Shown here: piece after piece, positions 6,753-15,299 of the stretch | Position numbering within the stretch: position 1 is the stretch's first letter | How the letters are laid out: the number at the start of each line of letters is the position of its first letter | Assembly (NCBI GenBank): GCA_963830885.1 | Contig: CAWHOA010000015.1 | Coordinates: 150,679 to 214,678, forward strand | DNA: 64,000 nt | Direction: 5' to 3' | DNA from: JAIBJN01 sp963830885 | Lineage (GTDB): Bacteria; Actinomycetota; Thermoleophilia; Gaiellales; Gaiellaceae | Notes under the pieces: generated by a model | Database searches by the model: none | Seen by the model: only the letters and a program-made list of their open reading frames with translations | Told to the model about the DNA's origin: nothing | Program-made: the position numbers and the translations under genes

Positions 6753-7769
6753 TCGGCGACCATGATCAGGCTCGAGCGGGTCTCCAAGAGCTTCGGCCCG
6801 GTGCGGGCCGTGCAGGACGTGACGCTCGAGATCGGCAGGGGCGAGTTCGTCGCCCTGCTCGGACCCAGCGGTTGCGGCAAGACGACGCTGCTCCGCCTGA
6901 TCGCCGGCTTCGAGACCCCTGACGAGGGCGCCGTTCGGCTGGGCGAGAAGGTCGTCGCCGGGAGCGCCTGGGTCCCGCCGGAGCGGCGGCACGTGGGCAT
7001 GGTCTTCCAGGACTACGCGCTCTTCCCGCATTTGACGGTCGCCGGGAACGTCGGCTACGGGCTCACCCGTGCAGGTCGTGGGGTGCGTGTCGCCGAGGCG
7101 CTCGCCCTCGTCGGCCTGGCCGAGCACGGCGACCGCTACCCGCACCAGCTCTCCGGTGGCCAGCAGCAGCGCGTCGCGCTCGCGCGCGCGCTCGCGCCCG
7201 AGCCGGCCGTCGTGCTCCTGGACGAGCCCTGGAGCAACATCGACCCGGTGCTCCGCGCCTCGATGCGCGACGAGCTCGCCGGCATCCTGCGCGCGACGGG
7301 CGTCACCGTCCTGCTCGTCACGCACGAGCAGGAGGAGGCGTTCTCGCTCGCCGACCGCGTCGCCGTCATGCGCGACGGGGCCATCGTCCAGGCGGGTGTG
7401 CCGGAGGAGATCTACTACGCCCCCGCGACGCGCTGGGCCGCCGAGTTCGTCGGCGCCGCCAACGTGCTGCCCGGGCGGCTCGAGGACGGGCTGGTGGAGA
7501 CCCTCGTCGGCCGCTTCCCCGCGCCCAACGGCGACGGCCCCGGCAACGTCGAGGTGCTCGTCCGGCCCGAGCTCCTGGCGCTGAACCCGGACCCGGCGGG
7601 AGAGGGAGAGGTCGTCGCCCGCGAGTTCCGCGGCCACGACATCTTCTACCGCGTGCGGCTGGCCGACGGGACGACCGTCTGCTCGCAGCGGCCCTCCAAC
7701 GAGTCGATCCCGCTCGGCGCCCGCGTGGCCCTGCGGCCGCACGCCGGCCGTGTCGCCCTCTTCCACTAG
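6750..7769 (+). CDS. ABC transporter ATP-binding protein (ferric iron/spermidine-sulfate class)
   Basis: A 339-residue importer ATPase. Walker A is GPSGCGKTT (about residue 38), the Q-loop VFQDYALFPH, signature LSGGQQQR, Walker B VVLLDEPWSNID and H-loop LLVTHEQEE. A C-terminal TOBE-like domain (about 250-339) includes NVEVLVRPELL. Family resemblance is to FbpC/PotA/CysA. It overlaps the permease gene by 20 bp, so the two are coupled. No substrate-binding protein is encoded next to it, so the substrate (Fe(III), thiamine, spermidine) is undetermined. ATG 6762 is an alternative start. Confidence 0.9.
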   Translation: MSATMIRLERVSKSFGPVRAVQDVTLEIGRGEFVALLGPSGCGKTTLLRLIAGFETPDEGAVRLGEKVVAGSAWVPPERRHVGMVFQDYALFPHLTVAGNVGYGLTRAGRGVRVAEALALVGLAEHGDRYPHQLSGGQQQRVALARALAPEPAVVLLDEPWSNIDPVLRASMRDELAGILRATGVTVLLVTHEQEEAFSLADRVAVMRDGAIVQAGVPEEIYYAPATRWAAEFVGAANVLPGRLEDGLVETLVGRFPAPNGDGPGNVEVLVRPELLALNPDPAGEGEVVAREFRGHDIFYRVRLADGTTVCSQRPSNESIPLGARVALRPHAGRVALFH

Positions 7770-9348
7770 CGCCCGAGCCCCCGTTCTCCTCGTCGCGGCG
7801 GCGGTCGTGGTCGTGGCGCTCGTCTGTCTTCCACTCGTCTACCTCGTCGTCAGGGTCGTGGACGGCGGCGTCGACGCCTGGGTCGTGCTCGGGCGCGCAC
7901 GGATCCTCGAGCTGGTCGGGAACACGGCGCTGCTCGTCGTTCTCGTCACCGGAGCGGCGCTGGCGCTCGGCGTGCCGCTCGCGTGGCTCGTCACGCGAAC
8001 CGACCTGCCCGGCCGCCGGCTCTGGGCGGTCGCAGCCGCCCTCCCGCTCGTCATCCCCAGCTACGTGGCTGCGCTCGTGCTGCTCGCCGCGTTCGGCCCG
8101 CGCGGCTTCCTGCAGCAGGTGCTGGAGGGGCCGTTCGGCATCGAGCGCGTTCCCGAGATCTACGGGCTCCCCGGCGCCGTGCTCGCGCTGACGATCTCGA
8201 CCTACCCGTACGTGTACCTGCTCGCCGCGGCGGCGCTGCGCGACCTCGACCCGGCGCTCGAGGAGGCCTCGCGGAGCCTCGGCCGCTCGCGCGCGGAGAC
8301 CTTCCGGCGCGTCACGCTCCCGGTCCTACGCCCGTCGCTCGGCGCCGGGGCGCTTCTCGTCGCGCTCTACACACTGTCGGACTTCGGCGCAGTCTCGCTC
8401 ATGCAGTACAACTCGCTCACGCGGGCGATCTACGTCCAGTACCGCTCGCTCTTCGACCGGACGCCGGCCGCAGCGCTCGCCCTGGTCCTCGTCGTGCTGA
8501 CGGCGATCGTGCTCCTGCTCGAGTACTACGCGCGCGGGCGCGTCCACTACCACCGCCGCTCGCCGGGCACGGTGCGTCCGCCGCAGCGCGTCCGGCTCGG
8601 GGGCTGGCGCTGGCCCGCCCTGGCCTTCTGCGGCGGCGTCGTCGGCTTTGCGCTGCTCCTCCCGCTCGCCGTGATCGGCTACTGGCTCGAGCGGGCCGTC
8701 TCGCTCGGGCGCGACCTCGGCGACGTCTGGGGCCCGGCGCTGAACTCCATCCTCGCCTCGACGCTTGCCGCCGGGCTTGCGGTTGCCGCCGCCCTGCCCG
8801 TGGCGATCCTCGCAGTGCGCTACGCCGCCGGGTGGACACGGGCGCTCGAGCGCCTTTCGTACTCTTCGAACGCGCTCCCCGGGATCGTGATTGCTCTCTC
8901 GCTCGTCTTCTTCGGGGCGAACTACGCGGGCTTCGCATACCAGACCCTCGGGCTGCTCGTGTTCGCGTACGTCGTGCGCTTCCTGCCGCAGGCGGTGGCG
9001 AGCTCGCACTCAGCGCTCCTGCGCGTCGACCCGCGGCTCGAGGAGGCGGCCCGCGGGCTGGGGAGGAGCCCGCGGCGCGCCTTCGCCACGGTGACGGCGC
9101 CGCTCGTCGCGCCCGGGCTGCTCGCCGGCGCCGCGCTCGTCTTCCTCTCGACGATGAAGGAGCTCCCGGCCACGCTCCTGCTCGCGCCGATCGGCTTCGA
9201 CACGCTCGCGACCGAGGTGTGGACGGCGACGACCGTGGCCGCATACTCGGAGGCGGCGCTACCGGCACTTCTCCTGATCGTCTTCTCGGCGCCGTTCGTC
9301 TACGTGCTCACGGTCCGACGCGGTCCCGGCGTCGACGCCCCCGGTTAG
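7750..9348 (+). CDS. ABC transporter permease, two fused permease halves (FbpB type)
   Basis: A 532-residue membrane protein from a GTG start inside the ATPase gene. It has about 12 transmembrane segments and two copies of the BPD_transp_1 module. Each copy has an EAA loop: EEASRSLGRSRAETFRRVTLP near residue 175 and EEAARGLGRSPRRAFATVTAP near residue 435. The fused two-domain form is characteristic of the ferric iron/thiamine class (FbpB/ThiP). It imports substrate across the inner membrane with the upstream ATPase. The stop overlaps the convergent epimerase stop by 4 bp. Confidence 0.9.
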   Translation: MSPSSTSARAPVLLVAAAVVVVALVCLPLVYLVVRVVDGGVDAWVVLGRARILELVGNTALLVVLVTGAALALGVPLAWLVTRTDLPGRRLWAVAAALPLVIPSYVAALVLLAAFGPRGFLQQVLEGPFGIERVPEIYGLPGAVLALTISTYPYVYLLAAAALRDLDPALEEASRSLGRSRAETFRRVTLPVLRPSLGAGALLVALYTLSDFGAVSLMQYNSLTRAIYVQYRSLFDRTPAAALALVLVVLTAIVLLLEYYARGRVHYHRRSPGTVRPPQRVRLGGWRWPALAFCGGVVGFALLLPLAVIGYWLERAVSLGRDLGDVWGPALNSILASTLAAGLAVAAALPVAILAVRYAAGWTRALERLSYSSNALPGIVIALSLVFFGANYAGFAYQTLGLLVFAYVVRFLPQAVASSHSALLRVDPRLEEAARGLGRSPRRAFATVTAPLVAPGLLAGAALVFLSTMKELPATLLLAPIGFDTLATEVWTATTVAAYSEAALPALLLIVFSAPFVYVLTVRRGPGVDAPG

Positions 9349-10859
9349 CACCCGCCCGCGTCGAGATAGCCGTGCCAGCGTCGCCCCGTCTCGCGGTACA
9401 CCGGGTCGCGGGTGAGGCGCCCGAGCCGCTCGAGCAAGTGGACGTGGTACGTGTGGTACATGCTGCTCGCCGCCTTCCCGCCCAGGGAGTAGAGCGACCA
9501 GCAGCCGGTGTCGAACTCATCCAGCACCGACTTCGTCGTGTCGCTGAGCCCGGCGACGTAGGCACCGGCCTCCTCGTTCCCCGTCAGCTCGGCGTACTCG
9601 CGCAGGGCGACGATCGATTCCAGCTGCGCGTTGAGGATCGTCGTGTCGGAGAAGCTGTACTCCTGGATCCAGTCCCCGCCGGCGACCGGCAGGGTGAGGT
9701 CGCGCGGGATCGCGTGAAACGAGGCGGCAGCCGCCTCGGTCAGGCGCCCGTCGCCCAGAAGCTCGCCGGTCCGCGCGAGCGCCTGGGCGCCCAGCGCCTG
9801 TGCGAAGCCCGAGGTCCAGACCTCCGGGCCGCCGAAGGTGAAGCGGTACTGCCAGAGGAGCGCCTTCCCGCTCCTGACCCCGCGTGCGACGAGCGCATCG
9901 GCCAGCCTGCCCGCCTCCTCGCCCTTCCCCTTTCGGGCGAGGTTGTTGAGCCTGATGAAGCTGGCCAGCGGGTGGAACTTGTACCCGTGCTCGGGAAAGT
10001 GGCGGTAGACGACGCCGGTCCCGTCGGCGACGTCGCCGGCCAGGCTCATCTCGGGGCGGCCGTCGGCCAGCGCTTCCACGTTGACCCGGAGCTGCTCGAA
10101 GAGCGCGGCCCGGTTCGTGGTGTAGCCGTCCGCGACGGCCGCGACGTCGCCTAGGGCCAGGACGAGCACTGCTGCGCCCCCGGGGCTCTGCCCCGCGAAC
10201 GCCTGGACGGTGTCGGCGACGGCGCTTCGGGCCTCCTCGGCCGTCGCGGCGTCGAGCCGGCCGGCCTCCACGGCGGCGGCGATCCCGGCCTCAGCGGTGG
10301 CCGCATACTCCAGCGCCCGCTGTGAGAAGGCTTCGTTCAGCGCAGCCGCAGTCACGGGACCGGCGACGCCGTCGGCCTCCAGGCTGCTGGAGCCCTGAAA
10401 GGAGGCGACCGCCGTGGACGTCGTCGCCGAGTAGGTTCCGTCTGCCCCTGAAAGAAGCCCGAGCGCGGTGAGCGCTACCTGGAGGTCGCGGACCTGGGGA
10501 CCGCGGTTCCCCTCCTTCAGCAGGGCGGCCGCGGGCGCCGCGGGCGAGCTTTCCGCGGTCGTCGCGCTCGCGACGGCGGGGGCGGGTGTAGCCGCGACGG
10601 GCTCGGGCGCGGCCTCGCCGCCCAGCGAGAGGCGCACCGCCACGGCCAGCGCGACCAGGAGCGCGAGGCCGAGCAGGCCGGCCACGGGCGCCGGGATCGG
10701 CGAGCGCCGCTCGAAGCCGGCCCGCAGCCGCCGCAGGTCACCGGCCAGCGTCCTGGCCGGTGGGCGCCGGCGCGGCACCTGTGGGAGGGCGACGGCCGCC
10801 GCAGGGTCCGTGTCACCCCACCAGTCGAGCTCCTCGTCGTTGAAGAACGACTCCTCCAC
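9345..10859 (-). CDS. Membrane-anchored peptidoglycan-binding / D-glucuronyl C5-epimerase-like protein
   Basis: A 504-residue protein. A cytoplasmic N-terminus (about 55 residues) precedes one transmembrane helix (58-78). An Ala/Pro linker leads to a PG_binding_1 module (115-178; LLKEGNRGPQVRDLQ ... SFQ ... DGVAGPVT). The C-terminal half (about 245-500) resembles the D-glucuronyl C5-epimerase C-terminal (alpha/alpha) domain: VYRHFPEHGYKFHPLASFIRLNNLA, WQYRFTFGG, and YSFSDTTILNAQLESI with SLGGKAASSMYHTYHV. The epimerase converts glucuronate to iduronate in animal heparan. Here a cell-wall-facing sugar-modifying role is inferred, with an unknown substrate. Confidence 0.75.
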   Translation of the reverse strand: MEESFFNDEELDWWGDTDPAAAVALPQVPRRRPPARTLAGDLRRLRAGFERRSPIPAPVAGLLGLALLVALAVAVRLSLGGEAAPEPVAATPAPAVASATTAESSPAAPAAALLKEGNRGPQVRDLQVALTALGLLSGADGTYSATTSTAVASFQGSSSLEADGVAGPVTAAALNEAFSQRALEYAATAEAGIAAAVEAGRLDAATAEEARSAVADTVQAFAGQSPGGAAVLVLALGDVAAVADGYTTNRAALFEQLRVNVEALADGRPEMSLAGDVADGTGVVYRHFPEHGYKFHPLASFIRLNNLARKGKGEEAGRLADALVARGVRSGKALLWQYRFTFGGPEVWTSGFAQALGAQALARTGELLGDGRLTEAAAASFHAIPRDLTLPVAGGDWIQEYSFSDTTILNAQLESIVALREYAELTGNEEAGAYVAGLSDTTKSVLDEFDTGCWSLYSLGGKAASSMYHTYHVHLLERLGRLTRDPVYRETGRRWHGYLDAGGC

Positions 10860-10919
10860 GTGCCAGTCGGCACGAAGCCTACGACGAGGCGCGGATGGTG
10901 ACCAGGGTCGTGCCGGGCC

Positions 10920-11564
10920 CTACCCGTGAACGGACGGGCCGCCGGCCCCGGCGCTTGCGCTCGCCGGATATGGCTCGAGGTCGTTCACGAAGCCGGGTGT
11001 CGCCTCGACCCGGCGCACCCAGCCGACGACCGCCGGGTACGCCGACATGTCGATCCCGGCGTCGCCCGCGACATGCGCGTAGGCGTACAGCGAGACGTCC
11101 GCAACGGTGTAGCCGCCGGTGAGGAAGTCGCGGCCGCCGAGGCCGTCGTCGAGCACGCCGAGAGCCGCGCGGGCCGACTCCAGCCGGGCGGCGAAGACCT
11201 CCGGCCGCTCGGCGTCCCGTCCGGTGAGCCGCCAGAAGCGCGCCGTGCCGACGTTCGGCTCGAAGAGGTTCTGCTCGAAGAAGAGCCACTGCCAGACGCG
11301 CGCCCGCGCGAGGAGGTCGTCCGGCACGAACGCGCTGCCCTCGCCGAGGTACAGGAGGATCGCGTTCGACTCGGCGATGGCCTCCCCGGAGTCGAGCTCG
11401 AGGACCGGCGTGCGGCCCGCAGGGTTCTTCGCGCGGTAGGCCGGCGTCGTCGACTCGCCCGCGAAGATGTCCACTGGCACGCGCTCGTAGGCGAGCCCGA
11501 GCTGCGCCAGGAGGAGGCGTGCCTTGTAGCAGTTCGCCGAAGCCGAATAGTCGAAGAGGCGCAT
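10920..11564 (-). CDS. Glutathione S-transferase family protein
   Basis: A 214-residue two-domain GST. A thioredoxin-like N domain (MRLFDYSASANCYKARLLLAQLG; cis-Pro region GRTPVLELDSGEAIAESNAI) is followed by an all-helical C domain (RVWQWLFFEQN, LTGGYTVADVSLYAYAHVA). The SNAI motif forms the thiol-substrate gamma-glutamyl site. Actinobacteria generally use mycothiol rather than glutathione, so the thiol partner is uncertain. ATG 11564 starts exactly at the first beta strand. Confidence 0.88.
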   Translation of the reverse strand: MRLFDYSASANCYKARLLLAQLGLAYERVPVDIFAGESTTPAYRAKNPAGRTPVLELDSGEAIAESNAILLYLGEGSAFVPDDLLARARVWQWLFFEQNLFEPNVGTARFWRLTGRDAERPEVFAARLESARAALGVLDDGLGGRDFLTGGYTVADVSLYAYAHVAGDAGIDMSAYPAVVGWVRRVEATPGFVNDLEPYPASASAGAGGPSVHG

Positions 11565-11721
11565 GCGGGCATCATGGCAGGGCGCCCTCCGCCTGGCGCT
11601 CGTCCCCGCGGCCGGCCGGCGGAGCGCATGGACGAGCTCTGATCCGAGCTCGCTGACGCAGCGCGGGAACTTTCCGCGCGCGCCTCCGGTCGAACCGCGA
11701 AACGAGAACCGGAGGAGCGAG

Positions 11722-12504
11722 ATGACGAGACGCCTGATCACAACCGCCGTAGTGCTGGCCGTTGCCGTGCTGGCGGCGGGCTGCATCGGGGACGACGAAG
11801 GGGCCGACGGCGCGGCGGTGGGCGGTCTCGAGAGCGGCGTCCTCGCCACGGGCCTCTCCGCCGAGTCGCTCGGCACGGGAGGCGCCGCGATCACCGCGGC
11901 CGGGATCACGGTCGTGGGGATGGGGACGGCGACGGCGACGCCCGACACGGCCGAGTGGTCGTTCGGCGTCCAGACGAGCGGCGAGACGGCCCAGGCCGCG
12001 CTTGCCGCCAACTCCGAGGCGATGGAGAAGGTGGTGGCGGCGCTGAAGGCCGCCGGGATCGCCGACGACGACCTCCAGACCGAGCAGGTCTCGGTCTATC
12101 CGCGGACGAGCGACGACGGGGTCTCGATCGTCGGCTACGACGCGTCGAACACCGTGCGCGCGACCATTCGCGACCTCGACCAGGCCGGCGGGATCGTCGA
12201 CGCGGCCGTGGCTGCGGGCGCGAACCAGGTCTACGGCCCGAGCCTCACGGTCTCGGACACGGAGGCCCAGTACAGCGCGGCCGTCGACGCGGCGTTCGAC
12301 GATGCCCGCGCGCGGGCGCAGGCGATCGCCGACAAGGCGGGCGTCGCGCTCGGTGCGCCCGTTGCGATCGTCGAGGGCGGCGGCGGAGGCGTGGCGGTCC
12401 CGTACTACGAACGGGCCGGCCTCGAGGCAGCCGCCGATGTCGCGATCGAACCCGGCACGCAGGACGTCGGGGCGTCGCTGACGGTCACCTTCGCGATCGG
12501 ATAA
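11722..12504 (+). CDS. SIMPL-domain (DUF541) lipoprotein
   Basis: A 260-residue protein with a clear lipoprotein signal peptide. MTRRLITTAVVLAVAVLAAGC ends in lipobox LAAGC with Cys at about 21. The SIMPL/DUF541 domain spans about 55-260: VVGMGTATATPDTAEWSFGVQ, AIADDDLQTEQVSVYP-type strand, DARARAQAIADKAGVALGAPVAIVEG. The family includes outer-surface and oxidative-stress proteins with no defined biochemistry. A perfect GGAGGAG ribosome-binding site lies 4 bp upstream of ATG 11722, which settles the start. A hairpin follows the stop. Confidence 0.9.
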   Translation: MTRRLITTAVVLAVAVLAAGCIGDDEGADGAAVGGLESGVLATGLSAESLGTGGAAITAAGITVVGMGTATATPDTAEWSFGVQTSGETAQAALAANSEAMEKVVAALKAAGIADDDLQTEQVSVYPRTSDDGVSIVGYDASNTVRATIRDLDQAGGIVDAAVAAGANQVYGPSLTVSDTEAQYSAAVDAAFDDARARAQAIADKAGVALGAPVAIVEGGGGGVAVPYYERAGLEAAADVAIEPGTQDVGASLTVTFAIG

Positions 12505-12530
12505 CGCCGAGAGCTCCTCCCCCAAGACGG

Positions 12531-12564
12531 GCGGGCCCCTCGAACTCCACTCCCCGGGGCCCGC
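12531..12564 (+). terminator. Hairpin after SIMPL lipoprotein gene
   Basis: GCGGGCCCC and GGGGCCCGC form perfect 9-bp arms with a 16-nt loop, 27 bp past the stop at 12504. Confidence 0.5.
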
Positions 12565-12684
12565 TCGTCCAACCGGGTGCTGGGCGGGGGTTAACCGCAC
12601 GCACGAACGCGGGCTGGCTCGGCGGTGCAGCGGCCCTCCACGAGCGACGATTCGCCTGTTCCCACCGAGACCAGGAGACCCGCC

Positions 12685-12903
12685 ATGACCGCCATTGCGC
12701 TCCACCTCCCCCGCAGGGCCGCCACCGGCGCGGACCGCTTCAACGCCCACCTCCTGAACGTCACGTTCGAGGCGCTCGACGGCGAGCGCAGATCGGCCAT
12801 CGGCGGCGGGGAGAGCATCCCCGAGGCGATCGCTGCCGCCCGCGACGAGCTGCCGAACGGCACCTGGACGCTCGTCCGCTGGAACCCGCTCTTCGGCGAG
12901 TAG
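12685..12903 (+). CDS. Small hypothetical protein (72 aa)
   Basis: ATG 12685 is preceded by an AGGAG ribosome-binding site at a good distance. The product has a basic N-terminus, a FNAHLLNVTFEALDGERRSAIGG beta pattern and a short helix ESIPEAIAAARDEL, ending TWTLVRWNPLF. It resembles small one-domain soluble proteins. No family is recognised and no neighbour gives a function. Confidence 0.55.
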   Translation: MTAIALHLPRRAATGADRFNAHLLNVTFEALDGERRSAIGGGESIPEAIAAARDELPNGTWTLVRWNPLFGE

Positions 12904-13162
12904 GACGCCCGCGCTCTCCTGACTACAGGAGGGCGTGTCTGCTCGGCGTGCCAGTTGCAACCTCGTGGACGCGCCGATCGAGCGGCTGGCCCTCCTGGTG
13001 GGGAGCCCTGCCGCCCTACGGCCGGGCCCCGGAGCGAGTCCCCGGTAGGTGGCGGAAGGCCCATGTACGCCAGTGCCGGAGGAGCGATCACGCGCACGTG
13101 GAACACCGCGTGAGCGACGCCGGGCGCCGGTCGGTTCCCGGGTTCCCGAGAGAGGAGACGTC

Positions 13163-13333
13163 ATGTGGACCCTCTGGATCATCGGCCTCGCGCTCGCGAT
13201 CGCAATCGCGGCGGTCTGCTACCGGATCGCGGAGGGGAAGGGCAGGAGGGGTGTGCTCTGGGCTGTCCTCGGCTTCTTCTTCCCCGTGATCGCCCTGGTC
13301 GTGATCTTCGTTCTGCCGGACAAGCGCGCCTAG
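13163..13333 (+). CDS. Small two-helix membrane protein (56 aa)
   Basis: MWTLWIIGLALAIAIAAVCY is one transmembrane helix, and VLWAVLGFFFPVIALVVIFVL a second; the cytoplasmic loop RIAEGKGRRG is basic. AGAGGAGACG just upstream is a good ribosome-binding site for ATG 13163. The loop-then-GFFFP pattern resembles small phospholipase-D-nuclease-like and other orphan membrane proteins. Function unknown. Its stop overlaps the convergent remnant at CTAG. Confidence 0.6.
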   Translation: MWTLWIIGLALAIAIAAVCYRIAEGKGRRGVLWAVLGFFFPVIALVVIFVLPDKRA

Positions 13334-13605
13334 GCCTCGTCAGCGGCGAACTCCTGCTTGGCGTACGAGGCGCGGCAGACGAGCAGGCCGAGCAGCGGGT
13401 AGAGCAGGACCGACGCCATCCCGGCGCCGACGAGCGCCGGGGCGACGTCCGAGTCGATCTCGCCGCGCTCCTCGCCGACCTCGATCGCCGCCACGATCAG
13501 CGGCAGGCCCGTGGCGCTGAAGAGCGCGAGCGCGGTCGTGCCTCGGGCCCCGAGCTCGCGGAGCGAGAGGAGCGCGAGCGAGACGAGGTCAGGCTCAGGA
13601 GCCAC
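13330..13605 (-). pseudogene. Remnant of a CPA2-type cation:proton antiporter (C-terminal end)
   Basis: The 91-codon reading frame contains ALFSATGLPLIVAAIEVGEERG and ALVGAGMASVLLYPLLGLLV. These match the last transmembrane helices of Kef/CPA2 Na+/H+ or K+/H+ antiporters, which are normally 380 residues or more. Everything N-terminal is absent, and murJ begins only 131 bp away. The only start is a GTG inside what would be a helix. I read it as a decayed gene, though translation of a short membrane peptide cannot be excluded. Confidence 0.6.
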
Positions 13606-13736
13606 GACCGTCCTCCTCCCGCTGCGTCCGGCACCTGCCGACGCGCCTCCTTGCCGCGGATTCGGCGCTGCTCGAGGGTCGCCGGAGGCAGGGTTGGCTC
13701 GATGTCGCGGGCCTTCATCCTCGTATACTCGCCTGG

Positions 13737-15299
13737 ATGAGCGAGGGCGGCCAGGCGCGTCGGCTTGCGCGCTCGACGGCGACCTTCACGCTCGCGACCG
13801 GCCTCTCCCGCGCCCTCGGTCTCGTCCGCGAGATCGTCGCGGCGTATTTCTTCGGCGTCTCCGGGAAGATCAACGCCTTCACGGTCGCGACGCAGATCCC
13901 GACCCTCGTGCGAGCGTTCATCGGCGACGCGGCGCTCTCCGGTGCCTTCGTCCCCGTCTTCAGCGAGCTGCTCGCCAAGGAGGAGAAGGCGCGCGCCTGG
14001 CGGGTCGCCTCGACGATCTTCTGGCTCGTGCTCATCGGCGTCTCGCTGCTGACGGCGGTGCTGATCCTGATCGCACCGCTCCTGATCCTCCCCTTCGGCG
14101 ACCCGGGCGGAGACCCCGACCTCGCCGTGACGCTCACCCGGATCATGCTCCCGATCGTCGGGCTGCTCACGGTCTCCGGGATCATCGTGGGCATCCTGAA
14201 CGCGTACGACGAGTTCACGATCCCGGCGCTCACCCCGGTCGCCTGGAACCTCGTGATCATCGGCGGCCTCGCCGTCTTCGTCCCGCTGATCGACGACGAG
14301 TCGAACGAGCTGATCCTCTACGCGGTCGCCGTGCTCGTGGCCTCGCTCGTGCAGCTCCTCCTGCCCGTGCCCTGGCTCCGCCGCCTCGACGGCCGGCTGC
14401 AGCGGGTAATCGACTGGCGCGACCCGGCGGTCAAGCGCTTCTTCGTCCTGATGCTGCCCGTCACGCTCACGCTCGGGCTCATCAACCTCAACATCTTCGT
14501 GGACATGCTCTTCGCGTCGCGCCTGGTCGACCCGGACCTGGCGCCGACGGCGATCGAGAAGGCGTTCCGCATCTACATGCTCCCGCAGGGCATGTTCTCC
14601 GTGGCGGTCGTCACCGTGCTGTTCCCGACCCTCTCGCGCTTCGCAGCCGTCGGGAATCTCGCGTCCTTCCGAGCGACGCTCGACAGCGGCCTCCGCCAGA
14701 TCGCCTTCCTGCTCCTCCCGGCCGCGGCCGTCAGCGCCGTCCTCGCGCAGCCGATCGTCCGCCTTCTCTACGAGCGCGGCGCGTTCACCGCGGACAACAC
14801 CGTCGTCGTCGCGCAGTGCCTGGCCGCTTTCTCGCTCGGACTCATGTTCAACGGCTGGATGCTCCTGCTCTCGCGTGGGTTCTACAGTCTCCAGCGCAAC
14901 TGGGTCCCGACCACGATCGCGCTGGGGACGGTCGGTCTGAACGCCGTGCTGGACGCGTTTCTCTATCGCGTCGGGGTCTGGGGGCTCCCGCTCGCGACCT
15001 CGCTCGTGAACATCGTGGGGGTCGCGCTCCTCCTCGTCGCCATGCGGAGGCGGCCGGGCCTCGCAGGGGTGCGCGGGGTCGTCGCGTCAGTCCTCCGCAT
15101 CCTTCTCGCCTCGGCCGCGGCGGCCGGCGCCGCCTACGGCGTGTGGTGGGTGCTCGACGACCTCCTCGGCCGCGACCTCTGGGCGCAGATCGTCTCGCTC
15201 GGCGTCGGGCTGACCGCCGGAGCCGCCGTGTATCTCGCCGCCGCCAGGCTCTTCGGCGTGCGCGAGCTGGAGGCGCTCAAGGCTCTCCGCCGCAGCTAG
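13737..15299 (+). CDS. murJ: Lipid II flippase MurJ (MviN)
   Basis: A 520-residue integral membrane protein with about 14 transmembrane helices of the MOP/MviN superfamily. It flips undecaprenyl-pyrophosphate-linked peptidoglycan precursor to the periplasmic side. Early motif GLSRALGLVREIVAAYFFG (about 22-40) is the MurJ TM1-TM2 signature, and RAFIGDAALSGAFVPVFSELL contains the conserved TM2 region. PQGMFSVAVVTVLFPTLSR is a further conserved block. Its stop overlaps the convergent gatD-like stop by 4 bp, in a peptidoglycan gene pair. It has the plain core, without the C-terminal pseudokinase extension seen in mycobacteria. Confidence 0.95.
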   Translation: MSEGGQARRLARSTATFTLATGLSRALGLVREIVAAYFFGVSGKINAFTVATQIPTLVRAFIGDAALSGAFVPVFSELLAKEEKARAWRVASTIFWLVLIGVSLLTAVLILIAPLLILPFGDPGGDPDLAVTLTRIMLPIVGLLTVSGIIVGILNAYDEFTIPALTPVAWNLVIIGGLAVFVPLIDDESNELILYAVAVLVASLVQLLLPVPWLRRLDGRLQRVIDWRDPAVKRFFVLMLPVTLTLGLINLNIFVDMLFASRLVDPDLAPTAIEKAFRIYMLPQGMFSVAVVTVLFPTLSRFAAVGNLASFRATLDSGLRQIAFLLLPAAAVSAVLAQPIVRLLYERGAFTADNTVVVAQCLAAFSLGLMFNGWMLLLSRGFYSLQRNWVPTTIALGTVGLNAVLDAFLYRVGVWGLPLATSLVNIVGVALLLVAMRRRPGLAGVRGVVASVLRILLASAAAAGAAYGVWWVLDDLLGRDLWAQIVSLGVGLTAGAAVYLAAARLFGVRELEALKALRRS

